Below are positions 44,230 to 53,497 of a DNA stretch of 64,000 nt, piece after piece (the first letter of the stretch is position 1; every line of letters starts with the position of its first letter). The notes below the pieces were generated by a model, which saw only the letters and a program-made list of their open reading frames with translations, ran no database searches and was not told the DNA's origin. Source of the stretch: Rhodocyclaceae bacterium. Lineage in GTDB: Bacteria > Pseudomonadota > Gammaproteobacteria > Burkholderiales > Rhodocyclaceae. The stretch is from positions 1,991,659-2,055,658 of the forward strand of contig JADJAS010000007.1 in assembly GCA_016704145.1 (NCBI GenBank). The letters run 5' to 3'. Both the position numbers and the translations under genes were made by a program.

Positions 44230-45879
44230 TTATGCTGCCTTTTCCTTGACATAACGGCCCGGCGCCGGCTCTCCGGCCGGATGCGCCTTGCCGCCGAGCC
44301 GGCCGCGCGCCGCCACTTCGCCGTCGCCGAACTGCTGCAACCATTCCGCCCAGCGCGGCCACCAGCTGCCTTTCACTTCCGTGGCGCCGGCCAGCCATTC
44401 GTCGGCGCTCGTCGTCTGGCTATCGTTCACCCAGTGACTGCGCTTGTTTTTCGCCGCCGGGTTGATGACGCCCGCGATGTGGCCGGAGGCGCCGAGCACG
44501 AAGGTGGTCTTGCCGCCCAGGAGCTTGCGGCCGAGATAGGAAGTCTGCCAGGGCACGATGTGGTCCTCGCGCGTGGCGAGGATGAAGGCCGGCATATCGA
44601 CCTTGCCCAGGTCGGCCTTGACACCGCACATGGCCAGCTTGCCCGGCACGCGCAGGTTGTTCTCCAGGTACATGTTGCGCAGGTACCAGGCGGCGAAGGG
44701 GCCGGGCAGGTTGGCGGAATCAGAGTTCCAGTAGAGCAGGTCGAACGGCGGCGGCTTGATGCCCTTCAGGTAGTTGCCGACCACGTACTGCCAGATCAGG
44801 TCATTTGCGCGCAGCGCGGAAAACACCGCCGCCAGCTCGCGGCCCATCAGCAGGCCGCCCTTGCCGATGGTGTTTTCGCGTGCGACTACCGAGGCTTCGT
44901 CGATGAAGCAGCCGAGTTCGCCCGGGTCGGAGAAATCGAGCAGCGTGGTGAGCAGCGTCAGCGAGGCGACGTCGTCGTTGCCGCGTGCCTTCATCACCGC
45001 CAGCGCGGATGAAATGATGGTGCCGCCGACGCAGAAGCCGAGGGTGTTGATCCGCTCGACAGCGCAGATGTCCTTGGCGACCCGGAATGCCATCAACACG
45101 CCTTGTTCGATGTAGTCATCCCAGGTCAGATGGCCTTGAGCGGCCTTGGCGTTGCGCCAGGAGACCAGGAACACCGTGTGACCCTGCTCGATGGCGTAGC
45201 GGACGAAGGAATTTTCCGGCTGCAGGTCGAGGATGTAGTACTTGTTGATGCAGGGCGGCACCATGACGAACGGGCGCTTGGCGACTTTGTCGGTGAGCGG
45301 CGCGTACTGGATCAGCTGCATCAGTTCGTTCTCGAACACCACCGCGCCCGGCGTGATCGCCAGGTTGCGGCCGACTTCGAAGACCGACTCGTCGGTCATC
45401 GAGATGCGCCCTTTCTCGAGGTCGGCGATCAGGTTCTGGATGCCTTGCGTGATGCTCTGGCCCTGGGTTTCGAGGGCCTTCTGGACGAATTCCGGGTTGG
45501 TGGCGATGAAGTTCGACGGCGCCATCGCATCGACCATCTGGCGGGTAATGAAACGCAAGCGGCCCTTGGTCTGACCGTCGGTCACCGGCGCTGCTTCGAC
45601 GGCCTTGCCGAGGTAATCGGCATTGATGCGGTAGGCCTGGCGCAGGTAGTCGAAGATCGGGCTTTCGGCCCACGCTGGGTGGTCGAAACGGCGATCACCG
45701 GGCTCGGCGGGCGCGACTGTCGGCGACGCATCACCGCTGCGACGCGCTAGCATGGCCTGCCAAAGAGCGGCATGGCGCTCGCGCCATTCGTTCTGCAACG
45801 CGACCAAGGCTTCGCCTTGCGGTTGCCAGGCTTCCATCCACGCCTTGACGGACGAATTCAGGTCCGGAGCCGACGACAT
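44230..45879 (-). CDS. phaC: Class I polyhydroxyalkanoate synthase
   Basis: The 549-aa protein has the N-terminal dimerisation region and the C-terminal alpha/beta-hydrolase domain. C283 in GFCVGGT is the catalytic Cys in the PhaC box, and the DLGKVD and GASGHIAG regions carry Asp and His. It polymerises 3-hydroxybutyryl-CoA. ATG 45879 has a strong Shine-Dalgarno (AGGGGGG); upstream in-frame codons are unlikely to be used. Confidence 0.95.
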   Translation of the reverse strand: MSSAPDLNSSVKAWMEAWQPQGEALVALQNEWRERHAALWQAMLARRSGDASPTVAPAEPGDRRFDHPAWAESPIFDYLRQAYRINADYLGKAVEAAPVTDGQTKGRLRFITRQMVDAMAPSNFIATNPEFVQKALETQGQSITQGIQNLIADLEKGRISMTDESVFEVGRNLAITPGAVVFENELMQLIQYAPLTDKVAKRPFVMVPPCINKYYILDLQPENSFVRYAIEQGHTVFLVSWRNAKAAQGHLTWDDYIEQGVLMAFRVAKDICAVERINTLGFCVGGTIISSALAVMKARGNDDVASLTLLTTLLDFSDPGELGCFIDEASVVARENTIGKGGLLMGRELAAVFSALRANDLIWQYVVGNYLKGIKPPPFDLLYWNSDSANLPGPFAAWYLRNMYLENNLRVPGKLAMCGVKADLGKVDMPAFILATREDHIVPWQTSYLGRKLLGGKTTFVLGASGHIAGVINPAAKNKRSHWVNDSQTTSADEWLAGATEVKGSWWPRWAEWLQQFGDGEVAARGRLGGKAHPAGEPAPGRYVKEKAA

Positions 45880-46079
45880 GCACCCCCCTTTCCGGCGCCT
45901 GGTACCAAGTATTGTCGGCGATGCCAGGCGAGCTTGAGAAAATCCCGGGCCGCCGCGTGGCAGCCCGGTATTGCATTGCAGCATTGTACCTTCTAGCCGA
46001 CGGCGATGACCGAAACGAATGTTAACGCTGCAATCCTTACGCCTTCCTTATGCGGGCCGTCCGGCATGCCCCGATCGGT

Positions 46080-46862
46080 TCAGGACGGGCCGTAGCCTTC
46101 GACCAGATGGTGCGTGAGGACGATGGTGGCGATGCCGGCGCCGATCAGCAGCACCTGTTGCAGCGTCGCGTGCAGTTCGGGGCGCTTGTGCAGGCCGGGA
46201 ATCAGGTCGGCCACCGCCACGTAGATCATGCTCGCCGCGGCCAGCGCCAGGAGATGCGGGATGGCGCCCTGGGCGGTCGACAACGCGAACCAGGCCAGCA
46301 GGCCGCCGACGAGGGTGGCAAGACTGGAGAGCAGGTTGTAGAGAAAGGCCCGGGCCTTCGTATAGCCGGAATGCAGGAGGATCAGGAAATCGCCGACTTC
46401 CTGGGGAATCTCGTGGGCGACGATGGCCACCGCCATGACCAGGCCAAGACGTGGGTCTTCCATGAAGGCGGCGGCGATCAGCACGCCGTCGACGAAATTA
46501 TGGAAGGTGTCGCCGACCAGGATCATCAGGCCGCTGCGACTTCCGTCGTGGCCGTGACCATGCGGCTCGTGTCCTTCGCAGGACTCGATGTGGCAGTGGC
46601 GCCAGAGCACCAGCTTCTCCAGCACGAAAAAGCCGAGGATGCCGGCCAGCACGGTGGTGGTGGTCATGGTGGCATCGCCGCTGCCGATGATGGCCTCGGG
46701 CAGCACCTCGAGAAACGCGGCGCCGAGCAGCGCGCCGATGGCGAAGCTGACCAGCATCGGCACCCAGGAAGCGCGCACCTTGAAGGCGAACACGGCGGCG
46801 GTGAGGACGGAGAGCAGGCCGCCGGCAATCGCGGCGCCGACAATCCAGGTCAAGGTGGTCAT
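46080..46862 (-). CDS. ZIP family metal transporter
   Basis: The 260-aa ZIP-family protein has about eight hydrophobic helices and a His-rich loop (HGHGHDG, preceded by HCHIESCEGHEPH). Metal sites in the core are FHNFVDG and VAHEIPQEVGD. It imports divalent cations, probably zinc. An IS element starts 8 bp upstream of its ATG, so its original promoter and ribosome site have been displaced; expression may depend on the IS. Confidence 0.9.
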   Translation of the reverse strand: MTTLTWIVGAAIAGGLLSVLTAAVFAFKVRASWVPMLVSFAIGALLGAAFLEVLPEAIIGSGDATMTTTTVLAGILGFFVLEKLVLWRHCHIESCEGHEPHGHGHDGSRSGLMILVGDTFHNFVDGVLIAAAFMEDPRLGLVMAVAIVAHEIPQEVGDFLILLHSGYTKARAFLYNLLSSLATLVGGLLAWFALSTAQGAIPHLLALAAASMIYVAVADLIPGLHKRPELHATLQQVLLIGAGIATIVLTHHLVEGYGPS

Positions 46863-46869
46863 GGTTCGA

Positions 46870-47914
46870 CCTGATTAGCCACAATATTCAGAAGGCTCAT
46901 TTGGCGAGCCTGCCGGGGTGAAAAATGGGCGCGTCTTGTCCGAAGGGGATGCGCGATGGGGATCAACCGGGTGCAGTTTCAGAAGGGATTGTCGATGGCG
47001 CAATTCATGGAGCGCTACGGGACGGAGGAGAAATGCCACGCTGCGGTTGTTGCGCTGCGCTGGCCGAATGGGTTCGTTTGCCCCGAATGCAAAGACAGGC
47101 GCCATTACACGTTCGAGCGCAAGGGACTGCGGTACTGGCAATGTGCGTCGTGCCGGGAGCAGACGACGGTAATGTGCGGGACGGTGTTCGAGTCCACGAA
47201 GTTGCCGCTGACGACCTGGTTCCTGGCGATGCATCTGCTGACCCAGGCCAAGAACAATGTCTCGGCGCTGGAACTCAAGCGCCACCTCGGTGTGCGTTAC
47301 AAGACCGCCTGGCTGCTCAGCTACAAGTTGATGCAGGTGATGAGCGAGCGGGAGGCGGATCGCCAACTGGATGGCCGGGGCGAGATCGACGATGCCTACC
47401 TGGGCGGCGAACTGCCTGGCGGAAAGAGCGGGCGCGGTTCGGAGAACAAGGTATCGTTCATTGCCGCCGTGCAGACCACCGAGACCGGCAACCCACTGAA
47501 GGTCTGCCTGAAGAAGCTGGAATTCACCAAGGAGGCGATCACCGACTGGGCGAAGACGGCACTGTCCGCATCGGCCCACGTGGTGTCGGATGGTCTGTGG
47601 TGCTTCCGCGCCGTCACCGCGGCCGGCGCCACCCAGGAGCGCATTGTTACTGGTGGCGGCCCCGCCTGCGTCAAGCTGGAGCAATTCCGCGCAGTGAATA
47701 CCTTCCTCGGCAATCTCAAGACCGCCTACTCGGGTACCTACCATGCCTTCGATTTCGCTAAGTATGCGCATCGGTATCTTGCTGAAGTCCAGTATCGGTT
47801 CAATCGCCGGTTCGATCTGTCGTCTATCCTGAAGCGCCTCTTGGTTGCTGCCGTGGCTACCACGGCTCGTCCCGAGCGATTCTTGCGCGCGGCTGAACAT
47901 TGTGGCTAATCAGG
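46870..47914 (+). mobile_element. IS1595-type insertion sequence, 1045 bp, with 8-bp target duplication
   Basis: The ends are 22-bp inverted repeats with one mismatch (left CCTGATTAGCCACAAT..., 46870-46891; right 47893-47914). TGGTTCGA occurs directly on both sides (46862-46869 and 47915-47922), an 8-bp target duplication typical of this family. It lies between the pgeF stop and the zip start, which before insertion were 7 bp apart. The intact ends and duplication indicate recent insertion. Confidence 0.95.
46956..47909 (+). CDS. IS1595-family transposase
   Basis: The 317-aa protein has an N-terminal zinc-ribbon (CPECKDRR and CASC) and a DDE-type catalytic domain with DDAYLGGELPGGKSG and VVSDGLW, followed by SGTYHAFDFAKY. 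The stop overlaps the right inverted repeat. It probably mobilises this element. The gene is full-length, so the IS may still be active. Confidence 0.93.
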   Translation: MGINRVQFQKGLSMAQFMERYGTEEKCHAAVVALRWPNGFVCPECKDRRHYTFERKGLRYWQCASCREQTTVMCGTVFESTKLPLTTWFLAMHLLTQAKNNVSALELKRHLGVRYKTAWLLSYKLMQVMSEREADRQLDGRGEIDDAYLGGELPGGKSGRGSENKVSFIAAVQTTETGNPLKVCLKKLEFTKEAITDWAKTALSASAHVVSDGLWCFRAVTAAGATQERIVTGGGPACVKLEQFRAVNTFLGNLKTAYSGTYHAFDFAKYAHRYLAEVQYRFNRRFDLSSILKRLLVAAVATTARPERFLRAAEHCG

Positions 47915-47922
47915 TGGTTCGA

Positions 47923-48613
47923 TTATACGGTCCAGATCAGGCTGGCCATACGCCCGGTGACCCCTTCGCGCCGATAGGAGTAGAAGTATTGTTCGTCATT
48001 GAACGTGCAATGACCGCCGCCGTACACGCGCTCGACGCCCATGCCACGAAGCCGCCGGCGCGCCAGCGCATAAAGATCGCATCCCCACTTGCCGTCGGTT
48101 TTGACGACAAATGCCGACGCGGCGCCGGCATCGTCGGCCGTGAAGGCCGACACGACGTCGGCGCCGACCTCGAAGGCGGCGGGGCCGATCGCCGGTCCCA
48201 GCCAGGCCAGCAGCCGGTCGCCCGGCGCCGCCATGGCCGAGATGGTAGCCTCCAGGATACCGGCGGCCAGGCCGCGCCAGCCGGCATGCGCGGCCGCGAC
48301 CACGCTACCCGCCTCGTGGCACAACAGCACCGGCAGACAATCGGCCGTAAGCACGGCGCAGACGACGCCGGGCGTGCGCGCCACCGAAGCATCGGCCTCG
48401 ACGCCCCGAGTCGACGCTTCGGCTTCCACGCAGCGCGTTCCATGCACCTGGGTCAGCCAGACCGGTTCATCCGGCAGTTGGCGGCGCAGTTCGGCGCGGC
48501 GTGCCGCCATGGCTGACTTTTGGTAATCGACATGGTCGGCCAGGCTGCCATGCGCGCGCGTGGTCACGAGCGCACGGACGTTCGCCGGCACGGGCCAGTC
48601 GGGAACGAGAAAG

Positions 48614-48621
<8 letters not shown>
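47923..48621 (-). CDS. pgeF: Peptidoglycan editing factor / laccase-domain protein (YfiH)
   Basis: The 232-aa laccase-domain protein has LTADCLPVLL and HAGWRGLAAG, with the Cys/His metal-binding residues. PgeF removes L-Ser-containing peptidoglycan precursor errors. Its start ATG (48621) sits inside a dispersed-repeat copy shared with the rluD stop, and a second identical copy (48498-48520) lies within the gene. Homologues start with a similar LVPDWP segment, supporting this start. Its TAA directly abuts the IS target duplication. Confidence 0.93.
48498..48520 (-). repeat. Dispersed short repeat inside pgeF
   Basis: On the minus (coding) strand it reads AAAGTCAGCCATGGCG then GCACGCC, identical in 23 bp to the copy at 48610-48632. 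The two are in opposite orientation and enclose 89 bp of pgeF 5' sequence. Confidence 0.8.
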
Positions 48622-49567
<946 letters not shown>

Positions 49568-49568
49568 C

Positions 49569-50375
49569 ATGCGCAGTTTAGCCGCTCTGCTCGCTCCGCT
49601 TCTCCTGCTTGCCGCGCTCGTCCTCGGCGGCTGCGGCCTGCTGCAGGAGGAACAGGATGAAACCCTCGGCTGGTCGGCGAACAAACTCTACTCCGAGGCG
49701 CGCGGCGCAATGTCCGACGGCGCCTACGACAAGGCGGTCAAGTACTTCGAAAAACTGGAGGCGCGCTATCCGTTCGGACGCTACGCCCAGCAGGCCCAGC
49801 TTGAAGTCGCGTATGCCCACTTCAAGCAGGGCGAAGCCGCTTCCGCAATTTCCGCGTGCGACCGTTTCATCCGTTTGCACCCGAATCACCCGAATGTCGA
49901 CTATGCCTATTATCTGAAGGGGCTGATCAACTTCAACGAGGACCTCGGCCTGCTCGGCTTCCTGGGCAACCAGGATCTGACGGAACGGGACCCGAAAGCG
50001 GCGCGCGAGTCCTTCGAAACCTTCAAGGAACTCGTGAGCCGGTTTCCGCAAAGCCGCTATGCCGCCGACTCCTCACAACGCATGAACTATCTGGTCAACG
50101 CGTTGGCCGCCCATGAAGTGCATGTCGCCGACTACTACGTGCGCCGCGGCGCCTATCTGGCCGCGGCGAACCGGGCGCAGGCGACCATCAAGGCCTACCC
50201 GAATTCGCCGGCCCGCGAGAATGCACTCGTCATTCTGATCAAGTCTTATGACGCCATGGGGATGAAAGATCTGCGCGACGACACGGAGCGCGTGATGCGC
50301 GCGAACTTCCCCAACAGTCGCTACTTCAAACCGGACGCCGGCGATGCCGACAAGCCATGGTGGAAGTTCTGGTAG
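49569..50375 (+). CDS. bamD: Outer membrane assembly lipoprotein BamD
   Basis: The 268-aa lipoprotein has a signal peptide with lipobox LGGC (C22). Five TPR-like repeats follow (YDKAVKYFEKLEARYPFGRYA; AISACDRFIRLHPNHPNVDYA), and it ends in WWKFW. It is an essential part of the BAM complex that inserts beta-barrels in the outer membrane. It is convergent with rlmB, 6 bp apart. Confidence 0.97.
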   Translation: MRSLAALLAPLLLLAALVLGGCGLLQEEQDETLGWSANKLYSEARGAMSDGAYDKAVKYFEKLEARYPFGRYAQQAQLEVAYAHFKQGEAASAISACDRFIRLHPNHPNVDYAYYLKGLINFNEDLGLLGFLGNQDLTERDPKAARESFETFKELVSRFPQSRYAADSSQRMNYLVNALAAHEVHVADYYVRRGAYLAAANRAQATIKAYPNSPARENALVILIKSYDAMGMKDLRDDTERVMRANFPNSRYFKPDAGDADKPWWKFW

Positions 50376-50381
50376 CCCGGG

Positions 50382-51128
50382 TCAGAGCTTCGCTGGCGCA
50401 CGTTGCCGGCGTGTCTCGAACAGGCAGACGCCGGCGGCAACCGAGACATTGAGACTTTCGACGCTGCCGAGCATCGGGATGCGCGCCAGTTCGTCGCAGG
50501 TTTCGCGCGTCAGTCGGCGCAGGCCGCCGCCCTCGGCGCCGAACACCCAGGCAAGCGGGCCACGCTGGTCGATGGTGTAAATATCCCGGTCGGCTTCGCC
50601 GGCGGCGCCCATCACCCAGACGCCCAGTTCCTGCATCTCGCGCAGGCTGCGCGCCAGATTGGTGACCATGAGGTAGGGCACCGTTTCCGCCGCGCCGCTG
50701 GCCACCTTGATGGCCGTCGCATTGAGGCCGCAGGCGCGATCCCTGGGCGCCACCACCGCATGGGCGCCCGCTGCGTCGGCTACCCGCAGGCAGGCGCCGA
50801 GGTTGTGCGGATCGGTGACGCCGTCGAGCACCAGCAGCAGCGCCGGTCCGGAGACCGTCGCCATGACATCGTCGAGCGAGACGAATTTTTCGGTCATGGC
50901 GACCCGGGCGACCACGCCTTGATGCCGAGCGCCGCCCGCCATGCCGTCCAGCCGCGCGACATCGGCGGCGACGGCTCGCACGCCCGCTGCGTCGGCCAGT
51001 TTCAGAAGGTCGCGCATCCGCGGGTCGTGGCGGTCCCCGGCGAACACAATTTCCCGGAATGACGCCGGCGAGCGGCGCAGCTTCGCTGTAATCGCGTGGA
51101 AGCCATGAATCAGGCGGGTTTCGCTCAT
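50382..51128 (-). CDS. rlmB: 23S rRNA (guanosine-2'-O)-methyltransferase
   Basis: The 248-aa SPOUT methyltransferase has the knot region LVLDGVTDPHNLGACLR, VVAPRDRACGLN and NVSVAAGVCLFETRR. It methylates G2251 in 23S rRNA. It follows hemH by 95 bp, a gap containing a repeat copy. Confidence 0.95.
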   Translation of the reverse strand: MSETRLIHGFHAITAKLRRSPASFREIVFAGDRHDPRMRDLLKLADAAGVRAVAADVARLDGMAGGARHQGVVARVAMTEKFVSLDDVMATVSGPALLLVLDGVTDPHNLGACLRVADAAGAHAVVAPRDRACGLNATAIKVASGAAETVPYLMVTNLARSLREMQELGVWVMGAAGEADRDIYTIDQRGPLAWVFGAEGGGLRRLTRETCDELARIPMLGSVESLNVSVAAGVCLFETRRQRAPAKL

Positions 51129-51181
51129 GCGGGCAATCAGCCGAAAGCAAGAATGTCGGGAGGATAATGGAAGAAGCGGCG

Positions 51182-51204
51182 TGTCGCCACGGCTGACTTT
51201 GGCG
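51182..51204 (-). repeat. Dispersed short repeat between hemH and rlmB
   Basis: On the minus strand, CCAAAGTCAGCCGTGGCG then ACACG. It lies in the gap between the hemH stop and the rlmB start and closely matches the mutS copy. Confidence 0.7.
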
Positions 51205-51223
51205 TGTTGCGTCGGCCGCCGTG

Positions 51224-52207
51224 TCAGCCCAGCCGGCGGCCGAGCTTGCTCAGAGCAATATCGGTCAGCGCGGCGATCCAGTCTGGCCGCTCGTTGAGGC
51301 AGGGAACATAGCGGAATTCGTTTCCGCCGGCGGCGAGAAAGGTCTCCCGGCATTCCATGTTGATTTCCTCCAGCGTCTCCAGGCAATCGGCGGGAAAGCC
51401 GGGGCAGATGACGTCCACGCGCTTGAGTCCGGAGCGACCGAGTCGATCGAGCGTCGGTTGGGTGTAGGGCTGCAGCCATTCGGCGGCGCCAAAACGCGAT
51501 TGAAAAGTGACTTGCCAACTGTCGTCGCGCAGATTGAGTTCCGCTGCGAGCAGATCGGCGGTGCGCCGGCACTGACTTTCGTAGGGGTCGCCGCGCTCGA
51601 CCGCGCGTTTCGGTATGCCATGAAAGCTCATCACCAGATGGTCGGGGCGACCTGATGTCATCCAGTGGTCGCGCATGCTCTGGCGGAGCGCGCCGATATA
51701 GCCCGGGTCGTCGTGGAAATCCTCGACCTCGAGGATTTCGACCGCCGAGCCGTGGCGCTGGCGCCAGCCGCGAAGGGCATCGCGCGTGCTCAGCGTGGTG
51801 CTCGCCGAGAATTGCGGATAGAGCGGCACGACGACGATACGGCGGGCGCCCGCCTGGCGCAGCCGATCCAGTTCGCCGGGGATCGCCGGCTGGCCGTAGC
51901 GCATGGCCCAAGCGACGTCGACGTCCGCGATGCCTCGATGCCCGAGCAGGCCGCGGACCAGCTTAGCCTGCCGTTCGGTGTGCACCTTGAGCGGCGAACC
52001 TTCCCGGGTCCAGATCCTTTGGTACTTTGCGGCCGACCGGGCCGGCCGCGTGTTGAGGATGATGCCGTGCAGGATCGGCCACCAGACAAGGCGCGGCAGG
52101 TCGACGACCCGCCGGTCGCCGAGGAATTCGGCCAGGTAGCGGCGCAACGCCGGCGCGGTCGGCGCGTCCGGCGTGCCGAGGTTGACCAGCAGGATGGCGT
52201 CGTTCAT
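51224..52207 (-). CDS. hemH: Ferrochelatase
   Basis: The 327-aa protein has LLVNLGTPDAPT at its N-terminus, the active-site His in SFHGIPKRAVE and the Glu-rich motif EEINMECRETF. It inserts iron into protoporphyrin IX. Its ATG overlaps the hrcA stop (ATGA), giving coupling to the heat-shock repressor gene. The Cys ligands of some FeS ferrochelatases are not evident. Confidence 0.96.
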   Translation of the reverse strand: MNDAILLVNLGTPDAPTAPALRRYLAEFLGDRRVVDLPRLVWWPILHGIILNTRPARSAAKYQRIWTREGSPLKVHTERQAKLVRGLLGHRGIADVDVAWAMRYGQPAIPGELDRLRQAGARRIVVVPLYPQFSASTTLSTRDALRGWRQRHGSAVEILEVEDFHDDPGYIGALRQSMRDHWMTSGRPDHLVMSFHGIPKRAVERGDPYESQCRRTADLLAAELNLRDDSWQVTFQSRFGAAEWLQPYTQPTLDRLGRSGLKRVDVICPGFPADCLETLEEINMECRETFLAAGGNEFRYVPCLNERPDWIAALTDIALSKLGRRLG

Positions 52208-53223
52208 GGCGCGGCGAGCGCGCTCGATAGCAGCTTCGCCGTGATATCGACGATGGGAATGACCCGTTCGTAGGCCATGCGGGTCGGGCCGATGACGCCG
52301 ATGGTGCCGACCACGCGCCCATCGACTTCGTAGGGTGCGGCGACGACGCTGCATTCGTCGAGCGGCGCGATGCCGGACTCGCCGCCGATAAAGACCTGCA
52401 CGCCCTCGGCGCGGTTCGACAGGTCGAGCAACTGTATCAGGCCGGTTTTCTTCTCGAATAATTCGAACAGGCCACGCAGGCGCCCCATGTTCGACGAGAG
52501 TTCCTCGACGCCGAGCAGGTTCTTCTCGCCGCTGATCACGTACTGGGCCGAGGCGTCGGTCACCGCCTCGCTGCCGGCTTCGACGGCGGCGCTCATCAAC
52601 TCGACCATGTCGGCGCGCAGCCGCTTCAGGTCATCCTGCAAGCGTGCGCGAATCTGGTTGAAGTCGAAGCCGGCGAAATGTTCGTTGAGCATGTTGGCGG
52701 CCGCCGTCAGCTCCGATGCCGTGTAGCTGCGCTGGGTGAACAGGATGCGGTTTTGCACGTCGCCTTCGGTGGTGACGATGATCAGCAGGATGCGCGTGTC
52801 CGAGAGGTTGAGAAACTCGATCTGGCGGATGCGCGGCAGCTGGCGGCGGGGGGCCACGACCACGCCGGCGAAACGGGTCAGTTCCGACAGGAGTTGCGAG
52901 GCGTGGCTGATCACGCGCTGCGGCTGGTCGGGCTGGATGACTTCCTTGATGCCGCTGATTTCTTCGCGCGCCAGCGGCTGCACGGTGAGCAGGCTATCGA
53001 CGAACAGCCGGTAGCCCTTGGGGGTCGGGATGCGGCCGGCCGAGGTGTGCGGGCTGGCGATGAAGCCCATTTCCTCGAGGTCCGACATGACGTTGCGGAT
53101 GGTCGCCGGCGACAATTCGAGACCCGAATGGCGTGACAGGGTACGCGAGCCGACCGGCTGGCCTTCGATGATGTAGCGTTCGATCAGCGTCTTCAGCAGG
53201 GATTGGGCGCGGCGGTCGAGCAT
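52204..53223 (-). CDS. hrcA: Heat-inducible transcription repressor HrcA
   Basis: The 339-aa protein has the winged-helix N-terminus (AQSLLKTLIERYIIEGQPVGS) and the HrcA core. HrcA represses chaperone operons through CIRCE operators, with GroEL as sensor. It is coupled to hemH and is followed by rlmB. No CIRCE site is evident upstream. Confidence 0.96.
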   Translation of the reverse strand: MLDRRAQSLLKTLIERYIIEGQPVGSRTLSRHSGLELSPATIRNVMSDLEEMGFIASPHTSAGRIPTPKGYRLFVDSLLTVQPLAREEISGIKEVIQPDQPQRVISHASQLLSELTRFAGVVVAPRRQLPRIRQIEFLNLSDTRILLIIVTTEGDVQNRILFTQRSYTASELTAAANMLNEHFAGFDFNQIRARLQDDLKRLRADMVELMSAAVEAGSEAVTDASAQYVISGEKNLLGVEELSSNMGRLRGLFELFEKKTGLIQLLDLSNRAEGVQVFIGGESGIAPLDECSVVAAPYEVDGRVVGTIGVIGPTRMAYERVIPIVDITAKLLSSALAAP

Positions 53224-53324
53224 GTCTCGATTCTAGCGGTAATCCGGAGCAGAATCGGCAGGGGCCGCTTACAGCCAAGCCCGCGCCAGCCTTGAAGGGA
53301 TTTCAGAGACTGGCAACGACAAGG

Positions 53325-53348
53325 GCTTACGGGTTTTCACCGGTAAGC
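53325..53348. terminator. Hairpin followed by a T-rich run on the plus strand
   Basis: GCTTACGG and CCGGTAAGC form a stem with a TTTTCA-type loop, followed by TCTTATTTTATTT on the plus strand. On the minus strand, where the initiator tRNA is read, no T-run follows. It may end rightward transcription or serve as a 3' hairpin of the tRNA. Confidence 0.4.
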
Positions 53349-53360
53349 TCTTATTTTATT

Positions 53361-53437
53361 TGGTTGCGGGGGCAAGATTTGAACTTGCGACCTTCGGGTT
53401 ATGAGCCCGACGAGCTGCCAGACTGCTCCACCCCGCG
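53361..53437 (-). tRNA. Initiator tRNA-fMet (CAT)
   Basis: A 77-nt tRNA with encoded CCA and anticodon loop CTCATAA. C1 does not pair with A72 (CGCGGGG / CCCCGCA) and three G-C pairs lie in the anticodon stem, both initiator features. Confidence 0.97.
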
Positions 53438-53497
53438 TCAGAGTTGTTAATTATACGGCGTCACAATGTGCAGTGCAACAGATTTTCTCCAGATGGC

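Noticed and set aside
53224..53360. Search for a CIRCE operator upstream of hrcA
   Set aside because: No TTAGCACTC-N9-GAGTGCTAA-like sequence is present. The only palindrome is the hairpin at 53325-53348.
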